Shown: in pieces, positions 8,491 to 15,654 of the stretch
How the letters are laid out: each line of letters starts with the position of its first letter
Numbering within the stretch: position 1 is the first letter of the stretch
NCBI GenBank assembly: GCA_023441105.1
Contig: JAEZQX010000120.1
Location: forward strand, 1-29,269
Direction of reading: 5' to 3'
Source of the DNA: Pseudomonadota bacterium
GTDB lineage: Bacteria > Pseudomonadota > Gammaproteobacteria > Burkholderiales > Burkholderiaceae
DNA: 29,269 nt
Program-made: the position numbers and the translations under genes
The notes under the pieces: generated by a model
What the model saw: only the letters and a program-made list of their open reading frames with translations
Database searches by the model: none
Told to the model about the DNA's origin: nothing

Positions 8491-8582
8491 GCTCTTCTCC
8501 GCGAGATGGCTTGGCAACCGGTGCTGCCCGCCAGCCGACGCAGTCGCCGATGGCGAGCAGTGCCCGGGCAGCCGTGCCGCTA

Positions 8583-8600
8583 ATTAACTGTATAGTTAAT
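8583..8600. promoter_or_regulatory. Operator-like palindrome, site 1
   Basis: TTAACT-GTAT-AGTTAA at 8584-8599 is a perfect 6+6 inverted repeat with a 4-base centre, extended by one further A/T pair on each side (8583, 8600). It lies about 93 bases upstream of the dioxygenase start and about 195 bases before the MetE-like start. Length and symmetry fit a dimeric repressor such as a GntR, MarR or TetR protein; none is encoded in the window. Confidence 0.6.
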
Positions 8601-8683
8601 ACTGTACGCCCAACGGGCCGTCGACGTCAACGCGGCTTGAAGCGAGGTCAGGCGCTGCATTACCATCGTCAGTCACGGCGATT

Positions 8684-8699
8684 GTCACCAACCGGTTAA
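8684..8699. promoter_or_regulatory. Operator-like palindrome, site 2 (degenerate)
   Basis: GTCACC-AACC-GGTTAA has one perfect half (GGTTAA) and one half matching four of six positions, with the same 4-base centre as site 1. It lies about 95 bases upstream of the MetE-like start. Confidence 0.4.
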
Positions 8700-8794
8700 C
8701 TCGCCGCTCCTCCCGCAACGGTCCTTTCCGCCAACCGAATCGCCGGAAAATCCGGCACCGCCGGCCGCGCAAGGCCCCCATTCCAAAGAGCAAC

Positions 8795-9802
8795 ATGCCA
8801 AGGATCAAGACTACCGTCGTCGGTTCGTATCCCGTGCCGGACTGGCTGATCAACAGCCCGTCGGAGCAGGCCCTGATGGACGCCACCCGGCTGATCATCA
8901 ACATCCAGGAGCAGGCTGGCGTCGAGGTCGTGTGCGACGGCGAGCTCTACCGGTTCGACATCAACCATCCCGAGACCAATGGGATGATCGAATACTTCGT
9001 GAAGCCGATGGACGGCGTCACCCAGCGCTTCTCCTTCGACGAGCTGATCGCCTATCGCTCGAGCACCGGCATGAAGTTCCGCACCCGTCCCCCCGGCACG
9101 GTGGTCGGCCCGATCGGGCACGGCAGCCTCGACCTGCCGCTTGCCTGCTCGCGCGCCAAGGCACTGGCCAACAACACTTTCAAGTTCACCGTGACCGGGC
9201 CGCACATGCTGGCCAAGACGCTGATCAACAAGCACTACGCGGACACGCCCGAGCTGGCGCATGCGATCGCCGATGCCCTCGCCCAGCAGATCCGCCACCT
9301 GGACGCCGACGTCGTACAGATCGACGAGGCCAACCTGCCAGGTCACCCGGAGGAATGGGAGTGGGCGGCATCGGCCATCAACCGCATGCTCGACGCGGTC
9401 CCCGGCACCCCTGCCGTCCACCTGTGCTTCGGCAACTACGGCGGCCAGTCCATCCAGAAGGGAAGCTGGGATCAGCTGATGCGCTACCTCAACGCGCTGC
9501 ATGCGGACCACGTGGTCCTGGAATGTGCCCACCGCCCGCCCGAGGAGCTCGAGGCGTTCAAGGGCCTGCGCCCCGAGATCGGCTTCGGCCTCGGTGTGGT
9601 CGACATCAAGGCAACCGACATCGAGAGTGCCGACCAGGTCGCGCGCGCCATCGAGCGGGCGGAGAAGGTGCTCGGTGCCGGGCGCGTGCGCTATATCCAT
9701 CCCGACTGCGGCTTCTGGATGCTCAAGCGCTCCATCGCCGACGCGAAGATGCGCGCCCTGGTGCTCGGCCGCGATCTCTTCGAAGGGGCTCGCAGCCAAT
9801 GA
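8795..9802 (+). CDS. MetE C-terminal-like (cobalamin-independent methionine synthase family) protein
   Basis: Single-domain UROD/MetE-like TIM barrel of 335 residues. It corresponds to the catalytic C-terminal half of MetE only; the N-terminal half of true MetE is absent. The opening TTVVGSYPVP matches the GS-[FY]-P start of that domain. All four zinc ligands can be placed: His209 and Cys211 in AVHLCFGNYGG, Glu243 in VVLECAHRPPEE and Cys305 in YIHPDCGFWML. QIDEAN (175-180) resembles the MetE QIDEPA strand. This predicts a zinc-dependent methyl or alkyl transfer involving a thiol, or a related lyase. It is unlikely to be the housekeeping methionine synthase, because it is embedded with catabolic genes and overlaps the next gene by four bases. 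Confidence 0.85.
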   Translation: MPRIKTTVVGSYPVPDWLINSPSEQALMDATRLIINIQEQAGVEVVCDGELYRFDINHPETNGMIEYFVKPMDGVTQRFSFDELIAYRSSTGMKFRTRPPGTVVGPIGHGSLDLPLACSRAKALANNTFKFTVTGPHMLAKTLINKHYADTPELAHAIADALAQQIRHLDADVVQIDEANLPGHPEEWEWAASAINRMLDAVPGTPAVHLCFGNYGGQSIQKGSWDQLMRYLNALHADHVVLECAHRPPEELEAFKGLRPEIGFGLGVVDIKATDIESADQVARAIERAEKVLGAGRVRYIHPDCGFWMLKRSIADAKMRALVLGRDLFEGARSQ

Positions 9803-10851
9803 GCGGCAACGACCTGCCCCTGCCGGCACGCTTCGCGGACGTCGCGGAGCTCGAGGAATTCATGACCCGGCCCTCCGCCGCCCTGGTCGACGATCTCGCC
9901 GGCGTGGCTGGCGACATCATGGTGCTGGGCGTCGGCGGCAAGATGGGACCGACGCTCGCCAGGATGGCCAAGCGGGCGGCGCCCGGCAAGCGGGTGATCG
10001 GCGTGGCCCGCTTCTCCGACCCGTCGCTCAAGACGACGCTGGAAAGCCAGGGCGTTGAATGCATCGCCTGCGACCTTCTGGACCGCGACGCGATCGCCCG
10101 GCTGCCCAACGTCGGCGACGGCGTCAGCAACATCATGTTCATGGCCGGCCACAAGTTCGGCGCGGCCGACAACGCCTCGCTCACCTGGATGATGAACGTG
10201 GGCGTGCCGCTGATGGTGGCGGAAGCCTATCGCGAGGCCCGGATCGTCGCCTTCTCCACCGCCTGCGTCTATCCGTTCGTCCCGGTGGACGGTCCCGGCG
10301 CCAGCGAGGAAACGGCGGCGACGCCGCCGAGCGGCGACTATGCCAATTCGTGCGTCGGCCGCGAGCGGATGTTCGAGTATGCCTCGCGCAAGTACGGCAC
10401 GCCGGGACGGCTGGTGCGGCTTTCCTACGCGATCGACACCCGCTACGGCGTGCTCCACGACGTCGCCACCGCCGTCCATGCCGGGGTGACGCTGGACCTC
10501 ACCATGGGTCATGCCGACGTCATCTGGCAGGGCGACGCCAACGAGCAATCGCTGCGGCTCTTCGCCCACTGCACCGCGCCGACGAGCCCGATCAACATCA
10601 CCGGGCCGTCGCACACCAGCATCCGCTGGCTGGCGGAGGAGTTCGGCAAGCGCCTGGGGCGCAAGCCGCAGTTCAGCGGCACCGAGGCCGAAACCGCCTG
10701 GCTCGAGGACACGAGCCAGGCGCAGCGCCTCTTCGGCAAGCCGCCGGTGCCGCTGGAGCGGATGATCGACTGGGTGGCGGACTGGGTCAGCCGCGGCCAA
10801 CCCAGCCTCGGCAAGCCGACGCATTTCTCCACCCGAGATGGCAAGTACTGA
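9799..10851 (+). CDS. NAD-dependent epimerase/dehydratase-like protein lacking the YxxxK lysine
   Basis: Extended-SDR fold protein of 350 residues. The Rossmann motif is MVLGVGGKMG, after an unusually long leader of about 40 residues, and AFSTACVYPF supplies the Ser/Thr active-site segment. The expected Y-x-x-x-K is read as Tyr181-Ala-Asn-Ser-Cys185, so the lysine is replaced by cysteine; Arg188 is the nearest basic residue. The codons tat gcc aat tcg tgc are unambiguous. The start ATG at 9799 overlaps the MetE-like stop as ATGA. It may be a reductase or epimerase with altered chemistry, or a nucleotide-binding protein without classical SDR catalysis. Confidence 0.8.
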   Translation: MSGNDLPLPARFADVAELEEFMTRPSAALVDDLAGVAGDIMVLGVGGKMGPTLARMAKRAAPGKRVIGVARFSDPSLKTTLESQGVECIACDLLDRDAIARLPNVGDGVSNIMFMAGHKFGAADNASLTWMMNVGVPLMVAEAYREARIVAFSTACVYPFVPVDGPGASEETAATPPSGDYANSCVGRERMFEYASRKYGTPGRLVRLSYAIDTRYGVLHDVATAVHAGVTLDLTMGHADVIWQGDANEQSLRLFAHCTAPTSPINITGPSHTSIRWLAEEFGKRLGRKPQFSGTEAETAWLEDTSQAQRLFGKPPVPLERMIDWVADWVSRGQPSLGKPTHFSTRDGKY

Positions 10852-11782
10852 GGTCGCGCGCGCTGTTCCAGATTCCGCCATCCGTGCCCTGAGCGAGTCC
10901 GACCTTCCCGGCTGTCTCGCGCTGTCGCGCGCGGCGAGCTGGAACCAGAACGAAGCCGACTGGCGCTTGATGCTCGCGCTGGGCCGCGGCTGGGGGATCG
11001 CGATCGCAGCCGGCACCGAGGGTGCCGAGACTCCCGCCGGCCAGGGCGAGGTGCTGGCCGCATCGGTCGTCGTCATTCCCTATCCGGCGGCTCCCGGCCT
11101 GCCGGACGGCGGCTCCGCCGGTTGCGCCTGGGTCAGCATGGTGCTGGTGCTGCCGCAATTCCGCCGGCGCGGACTGGCCGGCCGGCTGCTGCGCCACGCG
11201 CTCGCCTACCTGCGCGAGCAGGGATCGCTGCCGGTGCTCGACGCGACGCCGGACGGCTACCCGGTCTACATCCAGGAAGGTTTCGAGCCGTCGTGGGGCT
11301 TCCGCCGCTACCGCCGGGCGGCGGTGTCGCTCGATCCCGAGGCCGCGGCCGCCCCGCGCAGCCGCTGCATCGAGGAGCAGGACTGGCCGGCGCTGCTGGC
11401 CCTGGATGCGCCGGCCTTCGGCGCCGATCGCAGCCGGGTGCTGCGCGCGCTGGCCGGGCGGTTGCCGGCAGCCGCGCGGCTGGTGGAGGAGGATGGCCGC
11501 ATCACCGGCTACATCCTCGGCCGCGACGGCGTCGATGCCTGCCAGCTCGGGCCTCTGGTGACGCGCGACGCCGCAACGGCGCAGCTGCTGATCGACGACG
11601 TGCTGGACCGGGTGGGCGGTCCGGTGCAGGTCGACCTGGCCGACCGCCATCTGGTGTTGCTGGAGGGACTGGTTGCGCGCGGCTTCCTGTTGCAGCGGCC
11701 GTTCACGCGTATGGCCCGGGGCGCGGCGGCGCCGGGAGATCCGGCGCCGGTGGTGCTGGTGGCCGGGCCGGAGCTCGGCTGA
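10838..11782 (+). CDS. GNAT family protein, probable tandem acetyltransferase domains
   Basis: Protein of 314 residues. The N-terminal half is a GNAT acetyltransferase domain: WVSMVLVLPQFRRRGLAGRL carries the acetyl-CoA-binding R-x-x-G-x-[GA] loop, followed by GYPVYIQEGFEPSWGFRRY, the usual C-terminal strand region. The C-terminal part (about 170-300, with VEEDGRITGYILGRDG and QLGPLVTRDAATAQLL) resembles the second GNAT-like domain found in such two-domain proteins. The ATG at 10838 overlaps the preceding gene by 14 bases in another frame, so the three genes are co-translated. Acceptor unknown; it may acylate an intermediate or detoxify one. Confidence 0.82.
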   Translation: MASTEVARAVPDSAIRALSESDLPGCLALSRAASWNQNEADWRLMLALGRGWGIAIAAGTEGAETPAGQGEVLAASVVVIPYPAAPGLPDGGSAGCAWVSMVLVLPQFRRRGLAGRLLRHALAYLREQGSLPVLDATPDGYPVYIQEGFEPSWGFRRYRRAAVSLDPEAAAAPRSRCIEEQDWPALLALDAPAFGADRSRVLRALAGRLPAAARLVEEDGRITGYILGRDGVDACQLGPLVTRDAATAQLLIDDVLDRVGGPVQVDLADRHLVLLEGLVARGFLLQRPFTRMARGAAAPGDPAPVVLVAGPELG

Positions 11783-11790
11783 CCGCCGGG

Positions 11791-11839
11791 GGCCGGGCGG
11801 GGCGGCTGCAACCCGCCTGCTGCCCTGCGCCGCCCGGCC
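11791..11839. terminator. Long GC inverted repeat between convergent genes
   Basis: GGCCGGGCGG at 11791-11800 pairs perfectly with CCGCCCGGCC at 11830-11839, leaving a 29-base loop. It occupies the gap between the GNAT gene (+) and the binding-protein gene (-), where a bidirectional transcription stop would be useful. There is no T-run on either side, so intrinsic termination is uncertain. Confidence 0.4.
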
Positions 11840-11848
11840 GGCCTGGTC

Positions 11849-12853
11849 CTACTTGGTCATCTTGATCGAGCGATCGAGGAACTCGTTGGTGTAGACGCTC
11901 TTGACGTCGAATTCCTTGTCGAGGCCGATGTACTCCTTCACCAGCGCGTAGTCGTCGGCCATCCGCTTGTCGTCGTGGATGCCCAGCGCCCCCTCGCGGG
12001 AATACTTGTCGCTCATCAGCACCTCGACCAGCTCCCAGTTCTGCAGCTCGTTGTCGAACTTGAGCGCGCCGTTGGCGTCGATCATCGCCTGCACGCATGG
12101 CTTGGGTTCCTTCACGCAGGCGGCGAAAGCGCGCTGCGTCACCTTCACGAACTTGTCGACCGTCGGCTTGTTGGACGCCAGGTACTTGGCGTTGACGATG
12201 ATCGAATTGCCGTAGGGGTTCTGGCCGGCGTCGCGCCAGGCGAGGAAGCCCATGTCGTCGCCGAGCTCGCGCTGGAAGATGTGGTGGATGTTGTAGAACG
12301 AGGTGGTGGCATCGATCGCCTTGGACTTGAGGGCGGCGAGCTTGGAGTTGGCATCGATGTTGACCCAGGTCACCGACTTGGGATCGATGCCGTTAGCCTT
12401 GGCCAGCGCCGGCCACATGACCCGCGCGCCGTCGCCGGCCGGGTTGCCGATCTTCTTGCCGACCAGGTCCTTGATGCCGTTGATGCCGGAGCTCTTGAGC
12501 CAGTACATGCCTTGCGGCGAATTGGCGTAGACGTTGTACACGGCGACGGTGTCGGCGCCCTTGCCCTTCGCGACCAGCACGCCGGCCATGTCGGCGAGGC
12601 CGATCTGGTTGGCGCCCGCCCCCACCTTCTGGGTGGCCAGTGCGGAGCCCTTGCCCGGCTCGATCGACAGGTCGATGCCCTCCTTCTCGTACCAGCCCAT
12701 CTTCTTGGCGTAGTAGTAGGGGACATGGTCGCCGCCCGGCACCCAGTTGAGGATGAAGTCGATCTTCTGCTGCGCCTGGGCAGCGGTCGATGCCATCAGT
12801 CCGGCAGCGAGCATTGCCGCGATGGCGGCGCCAATCTTGATTCGGTTAGGCAT
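11849..12853 (-). CDS. NMT1/THI5-like ABC transporter substrate-binding protein (1)
   Basis: Periplasmic binding protein of 334 residues. The signal peptide is MPNRIKIGAAIAAML... with a probable cut after AQA near residue 27. The mature protein begins QQKIDFILNWVPGGDHVPYY, the characteristic start of the NMT1/THI5/SsuA-like family, followed by KKMGWYEKEGIDL and KVGAGANQIGLADMAG. Family members bind pyrimidines, sulfonates, nitrate or aromatic acids. It is transcribed away from the ABC operon across a divergent promoter, and is a paralogue of the protein at 18050-19081. Two binding proteins for one ATPase suggests two ligands or alternative capture affinities. Confidence 0.9.
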   Translation of the reverse strand: MPNRIKIGAAIAAMLAAGLMASTAAQAQQKIDFILNWVPGGDHVPYYYAKKMGWYEKEGIDLSIEPGKGSALATQKVGAGANQIGLADMAGVLVAKGKGADTVAVYNVYANSPQGMYWLKSSGINGIKDLVGKKIGNPAGDGARVMWPALAKANGIDPKSVTWVNIDANSKLAALKSKAIDATTSFYNIHHIFQRELGDDMGFLAWRDAGQNPYGNSIIVNAKYLASNKPTVDKFVKVTQRAFAACVKEPKPCVQAMIDANGALKFDNELQNWELVEVLMSDKYSREGALGIHDDKRMADDYALVKEYIGLDKEFDVKSVYTNEFLDRSIKMTK

Positions 12854-13037
12854 GGAATCTCCAGTTGTCTTCGTTGGGGCAGCAGGCGATGCTGCGGCAT
12901 TTTTCGCGGCCGGCCCGAGTTATGGCCGGCCTGGGCTTGAGCGGAGCAATAGGGTAAATTAACCGCCTGGTTACATCAATAAAATTATATTTTAGGGGCC
13001 CGACGGGCCCCCTCGGAATCCCACGGAATCCCCTAGC
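12854..13037. promoter_or_regulatory. Divergent promoter region of the ABC transport locus
   Basis: Gap between the binding-protein gene and the aldolase operon. It carries an AT-rich tract at about 12955-12994 in otherwise GC-rich DNA. The minus strand reads TATAAT at 12989-12984 and the plus strand has TAAAAT at 12980-12985; both are plausible -10 elements, but no convincing -35 box was found for either. The palindrome at 12959-12974 lies within this tract. Confidence 0.55.
12959..12974. promoter_or_regulatory. Operator-like palindrome, site 3
   Basis: TTAACC-GCCT-GGTTAC: TAACC/GGTTA form a perfect 5+5 inverted repeat. The outermost pair is mismatched. Spacing and half-site match sites 1 and 2 some 4.3 kb away, so a common regulator is likely. 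Confidence 0.6.
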
Positions 13038-14102
13038 ATGAAGCTCCACTGGTCTGACCTGCCCGCCGAGACGCTTGCGCTGCTGCGCCGCGGCTGCGCC
13101 ATCCCGGCCCATCCGCTGGCGCTCGATGCGCAACGCCAGCTGGACACGACCCGCCAGCGCGCGCTGAGCCGCTATTACCTCGACGCCGGCTCCGGCGGCC
13201 TCGCCGTCGGCGTGCATTCCACCCAGTTCGCCATCCGCGACGTCGGCCTCTACGAGCCGGTGCTGGCGCAGGCGGCGCAGGTGGCGCGTGAGTGGACGCA
13301 GCGGCCGTTGGTGATGGTTGCCGGCCTTGCCGGGCGCACCGAGCAGGCGCGTCGCGAAGCGCAGGTGGCGCTGGGCAACGGCTATCACGCCGGCCTGCTG
13401 TCGCTGGCGCCGATGAAGGGCGCGTCGCTCGACGAACTGGTGGAGCATTGCGAGGCGATCGCCGAAGTGATCCCGCTGGTGGGCTTTTACCTGCAGACCG
13501 CGGTCGGCGGCATCGCCCTGCCGATGGAGTTCTGGCGCCGCTTCGCCGCCATCGACAACGTCGTCGCCATCAAGATGGCGCCCTTCGACCGCTACCGCAC
13601 GCTCGACGTGATCCGCGGCGTGGTGGCGGCCGGCGCCGAGGACCGCGTCACCCTCTACACCGGCAACGACGACCACATCGTGCTGGACCTGCTCGCCCCC
13701 TTCCAGGTGAAGCGCGGCGACGACCTGGTGACGGTCAGGATCCGCGGCGGCCTGCTCGGCCACTGGAGCGTCTGGACCCACGGCGCGGTGCGGATGCTCG
13801 AGCGCATCCAGTCGGCGGTTGCAGCCGGCCGGGTGGACGACGAGTTGCTGGCCCTGGACTCGCGCGTCACCGACTGCAACAGCGCCTTCTTCGACGTCGC
13901 CAACGACTTCGCGGGCTGCATTCCCGGCTGCCACGAAGTCCTGCGGCGCCAAGGTCTGCTCGAGGGCATCTGGTGCCTCGATCCGGCGGAGACGTTGTCG
14001 CCGGGGCAGGCACAGGAGATCGACCGCGTCTGCCGCGAGCATGCCGACCTGGCCGACGACGCCTTCGTCGCCGCCAACCTCTCGCGCTGGCTCGAGCGCT
14101 GA
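13038..14102 (+). CDS. Dihydrodipicolinate synthase (DapA) family aldolase/lyase
   Basis: Schiff-base-forming TIM-barrel enzyme of 354 residues, somewhat longer than the usual 290-310. The catalytic pair is visible: Tyr151 in LVGFYLQTA and Lys179 in NVVAIKMAPFDR, matching Tyr133 and Lys161 of E. coli DapA. TGNDD at 198-202 corresponds to the G-x-D loop. It is the first gene of the ABC operon and overlaps the permease gene by one base (TGATG). It is unlikely to make lysine precursors: the context points to cleavage of a 2-keto-3-deoxy acid into pyruvate and an aldehyde, or a related hydrolysis. A second member of the superfamily (DUF993) lies at 3276-4454. Confidence 0.85.
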   Translation: MKLHWSDLPAETLALLRRGCAIPAHPLALDAQRQLDTTRQRALSRYYLDAGSGGLAVGVHSTQFAIRDVGLYEPVLAQAAQVAREWTQRPLVMVAGLAGRTEQARREAQVALGNGYHAGLLSLAPMKGASLDELVEHCEAIAEVIPLVGFYLQTAVGGIALPMEFWRRFAAIDNVVAIKMAPFDRYRTLDVIRGVVAAGAEDRVTLYTGNDDHIVLDLLAPFQVKRGDDLVTVRIRGGLLGHWSVWTHGAVRMLERIQSAVAAGRVDDELLALDSRVTDCNSAFFDVANDFAGCIPGCHEVLRRQGLLEGIWCLDPAETLSPGQAQEIDRVCREHADLADDAFVAANLSRWLER

Positions 14103-14869
14103 TGGATCGGCTCAACACGTCCGCCGGCCGCTACACCATGGCGGTGCTGGCCCATATCGCGCTGCTGGTCGGCTGGCACCTGTTCGTGCGGGTGGGCGAA
14201 GTGCCCACCTTCGTGATGCCGTCGCCCGGCGACACCTTCGGCTCGCTGCTGTCGCCCAACTACGACTGGTGGGGCAACACCATGGTCACCGCCACCGAGA
14301 TCTTCGGAGGCTACTTCATCGCGCTCGTCGTCGGCGTGCTGCTCGCGCTGTTGTTCACCTGGTCACGCACCCTCGAGGCGCTGGTGCTGCCGCTGCTGGT
14401 GACGCTGAACATGATCCCCAAGGTCGCGCTCGGGCCGCTGTTCATCGTCTGGTTCAAGTACGGCGTGTTCCCCAACACCATGATGGCGTTCTCCATCGCC
14501 GTGTTCCCGATCCTGCTCAACACCGCCAAGGGGTTGCGCGAGGTGGAGCCGGACCTGCTCGACCTGGTGCGCTCGCTGCACGGGTCGCGCTGGCAGCTGT
14601 TCACCAAGATCCAGTTGCCGGGGTCGCTGCCGTATGTCTTCGCCGGCATGAAGGTGGCAGCCATCCTGGCGGTCGCGGGTGCCATCGTCGGCGAGTTCCT
14701 CGGCTCCGACCGGGGCCTGGGCTACCTGATGCTGCAAGTCCAGGTGACGCTGGACACGCCGGCGATGTTCATGGCGGTCGTCCTGATCACCCTGCTCGGC
14801 ATGCTGCTCTACGGACTGGTGCTTCTCATGGAATATCTGATGATCGTCAAGGACGCGCGGGTCCGATGA
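14102..14869 (+). CDS. ABC transporter permease (NMT1/SsuC-like), first
   Basis: Inner-membrane permease of 255 residues with about six hydrophobic segments. The cytoplasmic coupling loop is EVEPDLLDLVRSLHGSRWQ, followed by LPGSLPYVFAGMKVAAILA, matching the EAA signature of binding-protein-dependent transporters. TFVMPSPGDTF in the first periplasmic stretch is typical of the SsuC/TauC/ThiX-like group. It is coupled to the aldolase stop (TGATG) and to the ATPase start (ATGA). Confidence 0.92.
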   Translation: MDRLNTSAGRYTMAVLAHIALLVGWHLFVRVGEVPTFVMPSPGDTFGSLLSPNYDWWGNTMVTATEIFGGYFIALVVGVLLALLFTWSRTLEALVLPLLVTLNMIPKVALGPLFIVWFKYGVFPNTMMAFSIAVFPILLNTAKGLREVEPDLLDLVRSLHGSRWQLFTKIQLPGSLPYVFAGMKVAAILAVAGAIVGEFLGSDRGLGYLMLQVQVTLDTPAMFMAVVLITLLGMLLYGLVLLMEYLMIVKDARVR

Positions 14870-15654
14870 ACGCCACTGCAGCCACCGTCGGGACGGAACC
14901 CTTCATCCACCTGGCCGGCGTCACCAAGGTCTACCGCAGCGGCCGCAAGGAGCATCTCGCCATCTCCGATGCGACCTTCGACGTCATGCCCGGCGAGCTG
15001 GTGTCGCTGGTCGGACCGTCCGGCTGCGGCAAGTCGACGCTGCTGAAGGTGCTGGCCGGCCTTCACGGCCACGACCAGGGCACGGTGAAGATCGGCTCGG
15101 CCACGCATCCATTCGATCCGGCGAAGGACATCGGCATGGTGTTCCAGTCGCCGCTGCTGCTGAAGTGGCGCCGCATCCTCGACAACGTCCTGCTGCCGGC
15201 GGAGCTGCTGGGCCTGCCGATGGCGGCGGCGCGCGAGCGTGGGCGCGAGCTGCTGGCGCTGGTCGGCCTGCAGGGCTACGAGGACAAGTACCCGTACGAG
15301 CTCTCGGGCGGCATGCAGCAGCGCGCCGCCATTGCGCGCGCCCTCATCCACGACCCGAAGCTGGTGCTGATGGACGAGCCGTTCGGCGCGCTCGATGCGC
15401 TGACCCGCGAGAAGATGAACCTCGAGCTGCTGCGCATCTGGAAGGAATCCGGCAAGACGATCATGTTCGTCACCCACGGCATCTCCGAGGCGGTGTTCCT
15501 CGGCTCCCGGGTGGTGGTGTTCACCGCCGGTCCGGCCCGCATGGCCGACAACTTCGAGATCGAGCTGCCGCATCCGCGCACCCTCGACATGAAGACGCAG
15601 GAGCTGTTCGGCGCCTACACGCGCCGCATCTACAAGCTGCTGGGGATGGAATGA
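14866..15654 (+). CDS. ABC transporter ATP-binding protein (SsuB/TauB-like)
   Basis: ATPase of 262 residues. Walker A is GPSGCGKST at 50-58, the Q-loop Gln94 is in MVFQSP, the signature LSGGMQQR is at 146-153, Walker B is LVLMDEP at about 166-172, the D-loop is GALDA, and the switch His204 is in FVTHGISEAV. It groups with the nitrate/sulfonate/taurine-type ATPases. The start ATGA overlaps the upstream permease stop and its own stop overlaps the next start. It is the only ATPase for two permeases in the operon. Confidence 0.94.
   Translation: MNATAATVGTEPFIHLAGVTKVYRSGRKEHLAISDATFDVMPGELVSLVGPSGCGKSTLLKVLAGLHGHDQGTVKIGSATHPFDPAKDIGMVFQSPLLLKWRRILDNVLLPAELLGLPMAAARERGRELLALVGLQGYEDKYPYELSGGMQQRAAIARALIHDPKLVLMDEPFGALDALTREKMNLELLRIWKESGKTIMFVTHGISEAVFLGSRVVVFTAGPARMADNFEIELPHPRTLDMKTQELFGAYTRRIYKLLGME

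Larger units (their letters stand above)
8491..8794. promoter_or_regulatory. Divergent intergenic control region (304 bases)
   Basis: Gap between the divergently transcribed dioxygenase and MetE-like genes. It contains a notably AT-rich island at 8581-8606 in a GC-rich setting and two palindromes of shared architecture (listed separately). No coding potential that I trust was seen. A clear sigma-70 promoter pair could not be fixed by eye, although the AT island is the natural candidate for a -10 element. Confidence 0.7.

Noticed and set aside
5023..8583. Plus-strand frame of nearly 1200 codons across four minus-strand genes
   Set aside because: No family resemblance, composition of an antisense shadow, and it runs opposite a binding protein, a Gfo/Idh enzyme and an oxygenase that are all well supported.
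13038..14102. Assignment of the DapA-like gene as lysine-biosynthetic dapA
   Set aside because: It is longer than usual, diverges outside the catalytic Tyr and Lys, and is translationally coupled to a transporter, so a housekeeping role is unlikely.
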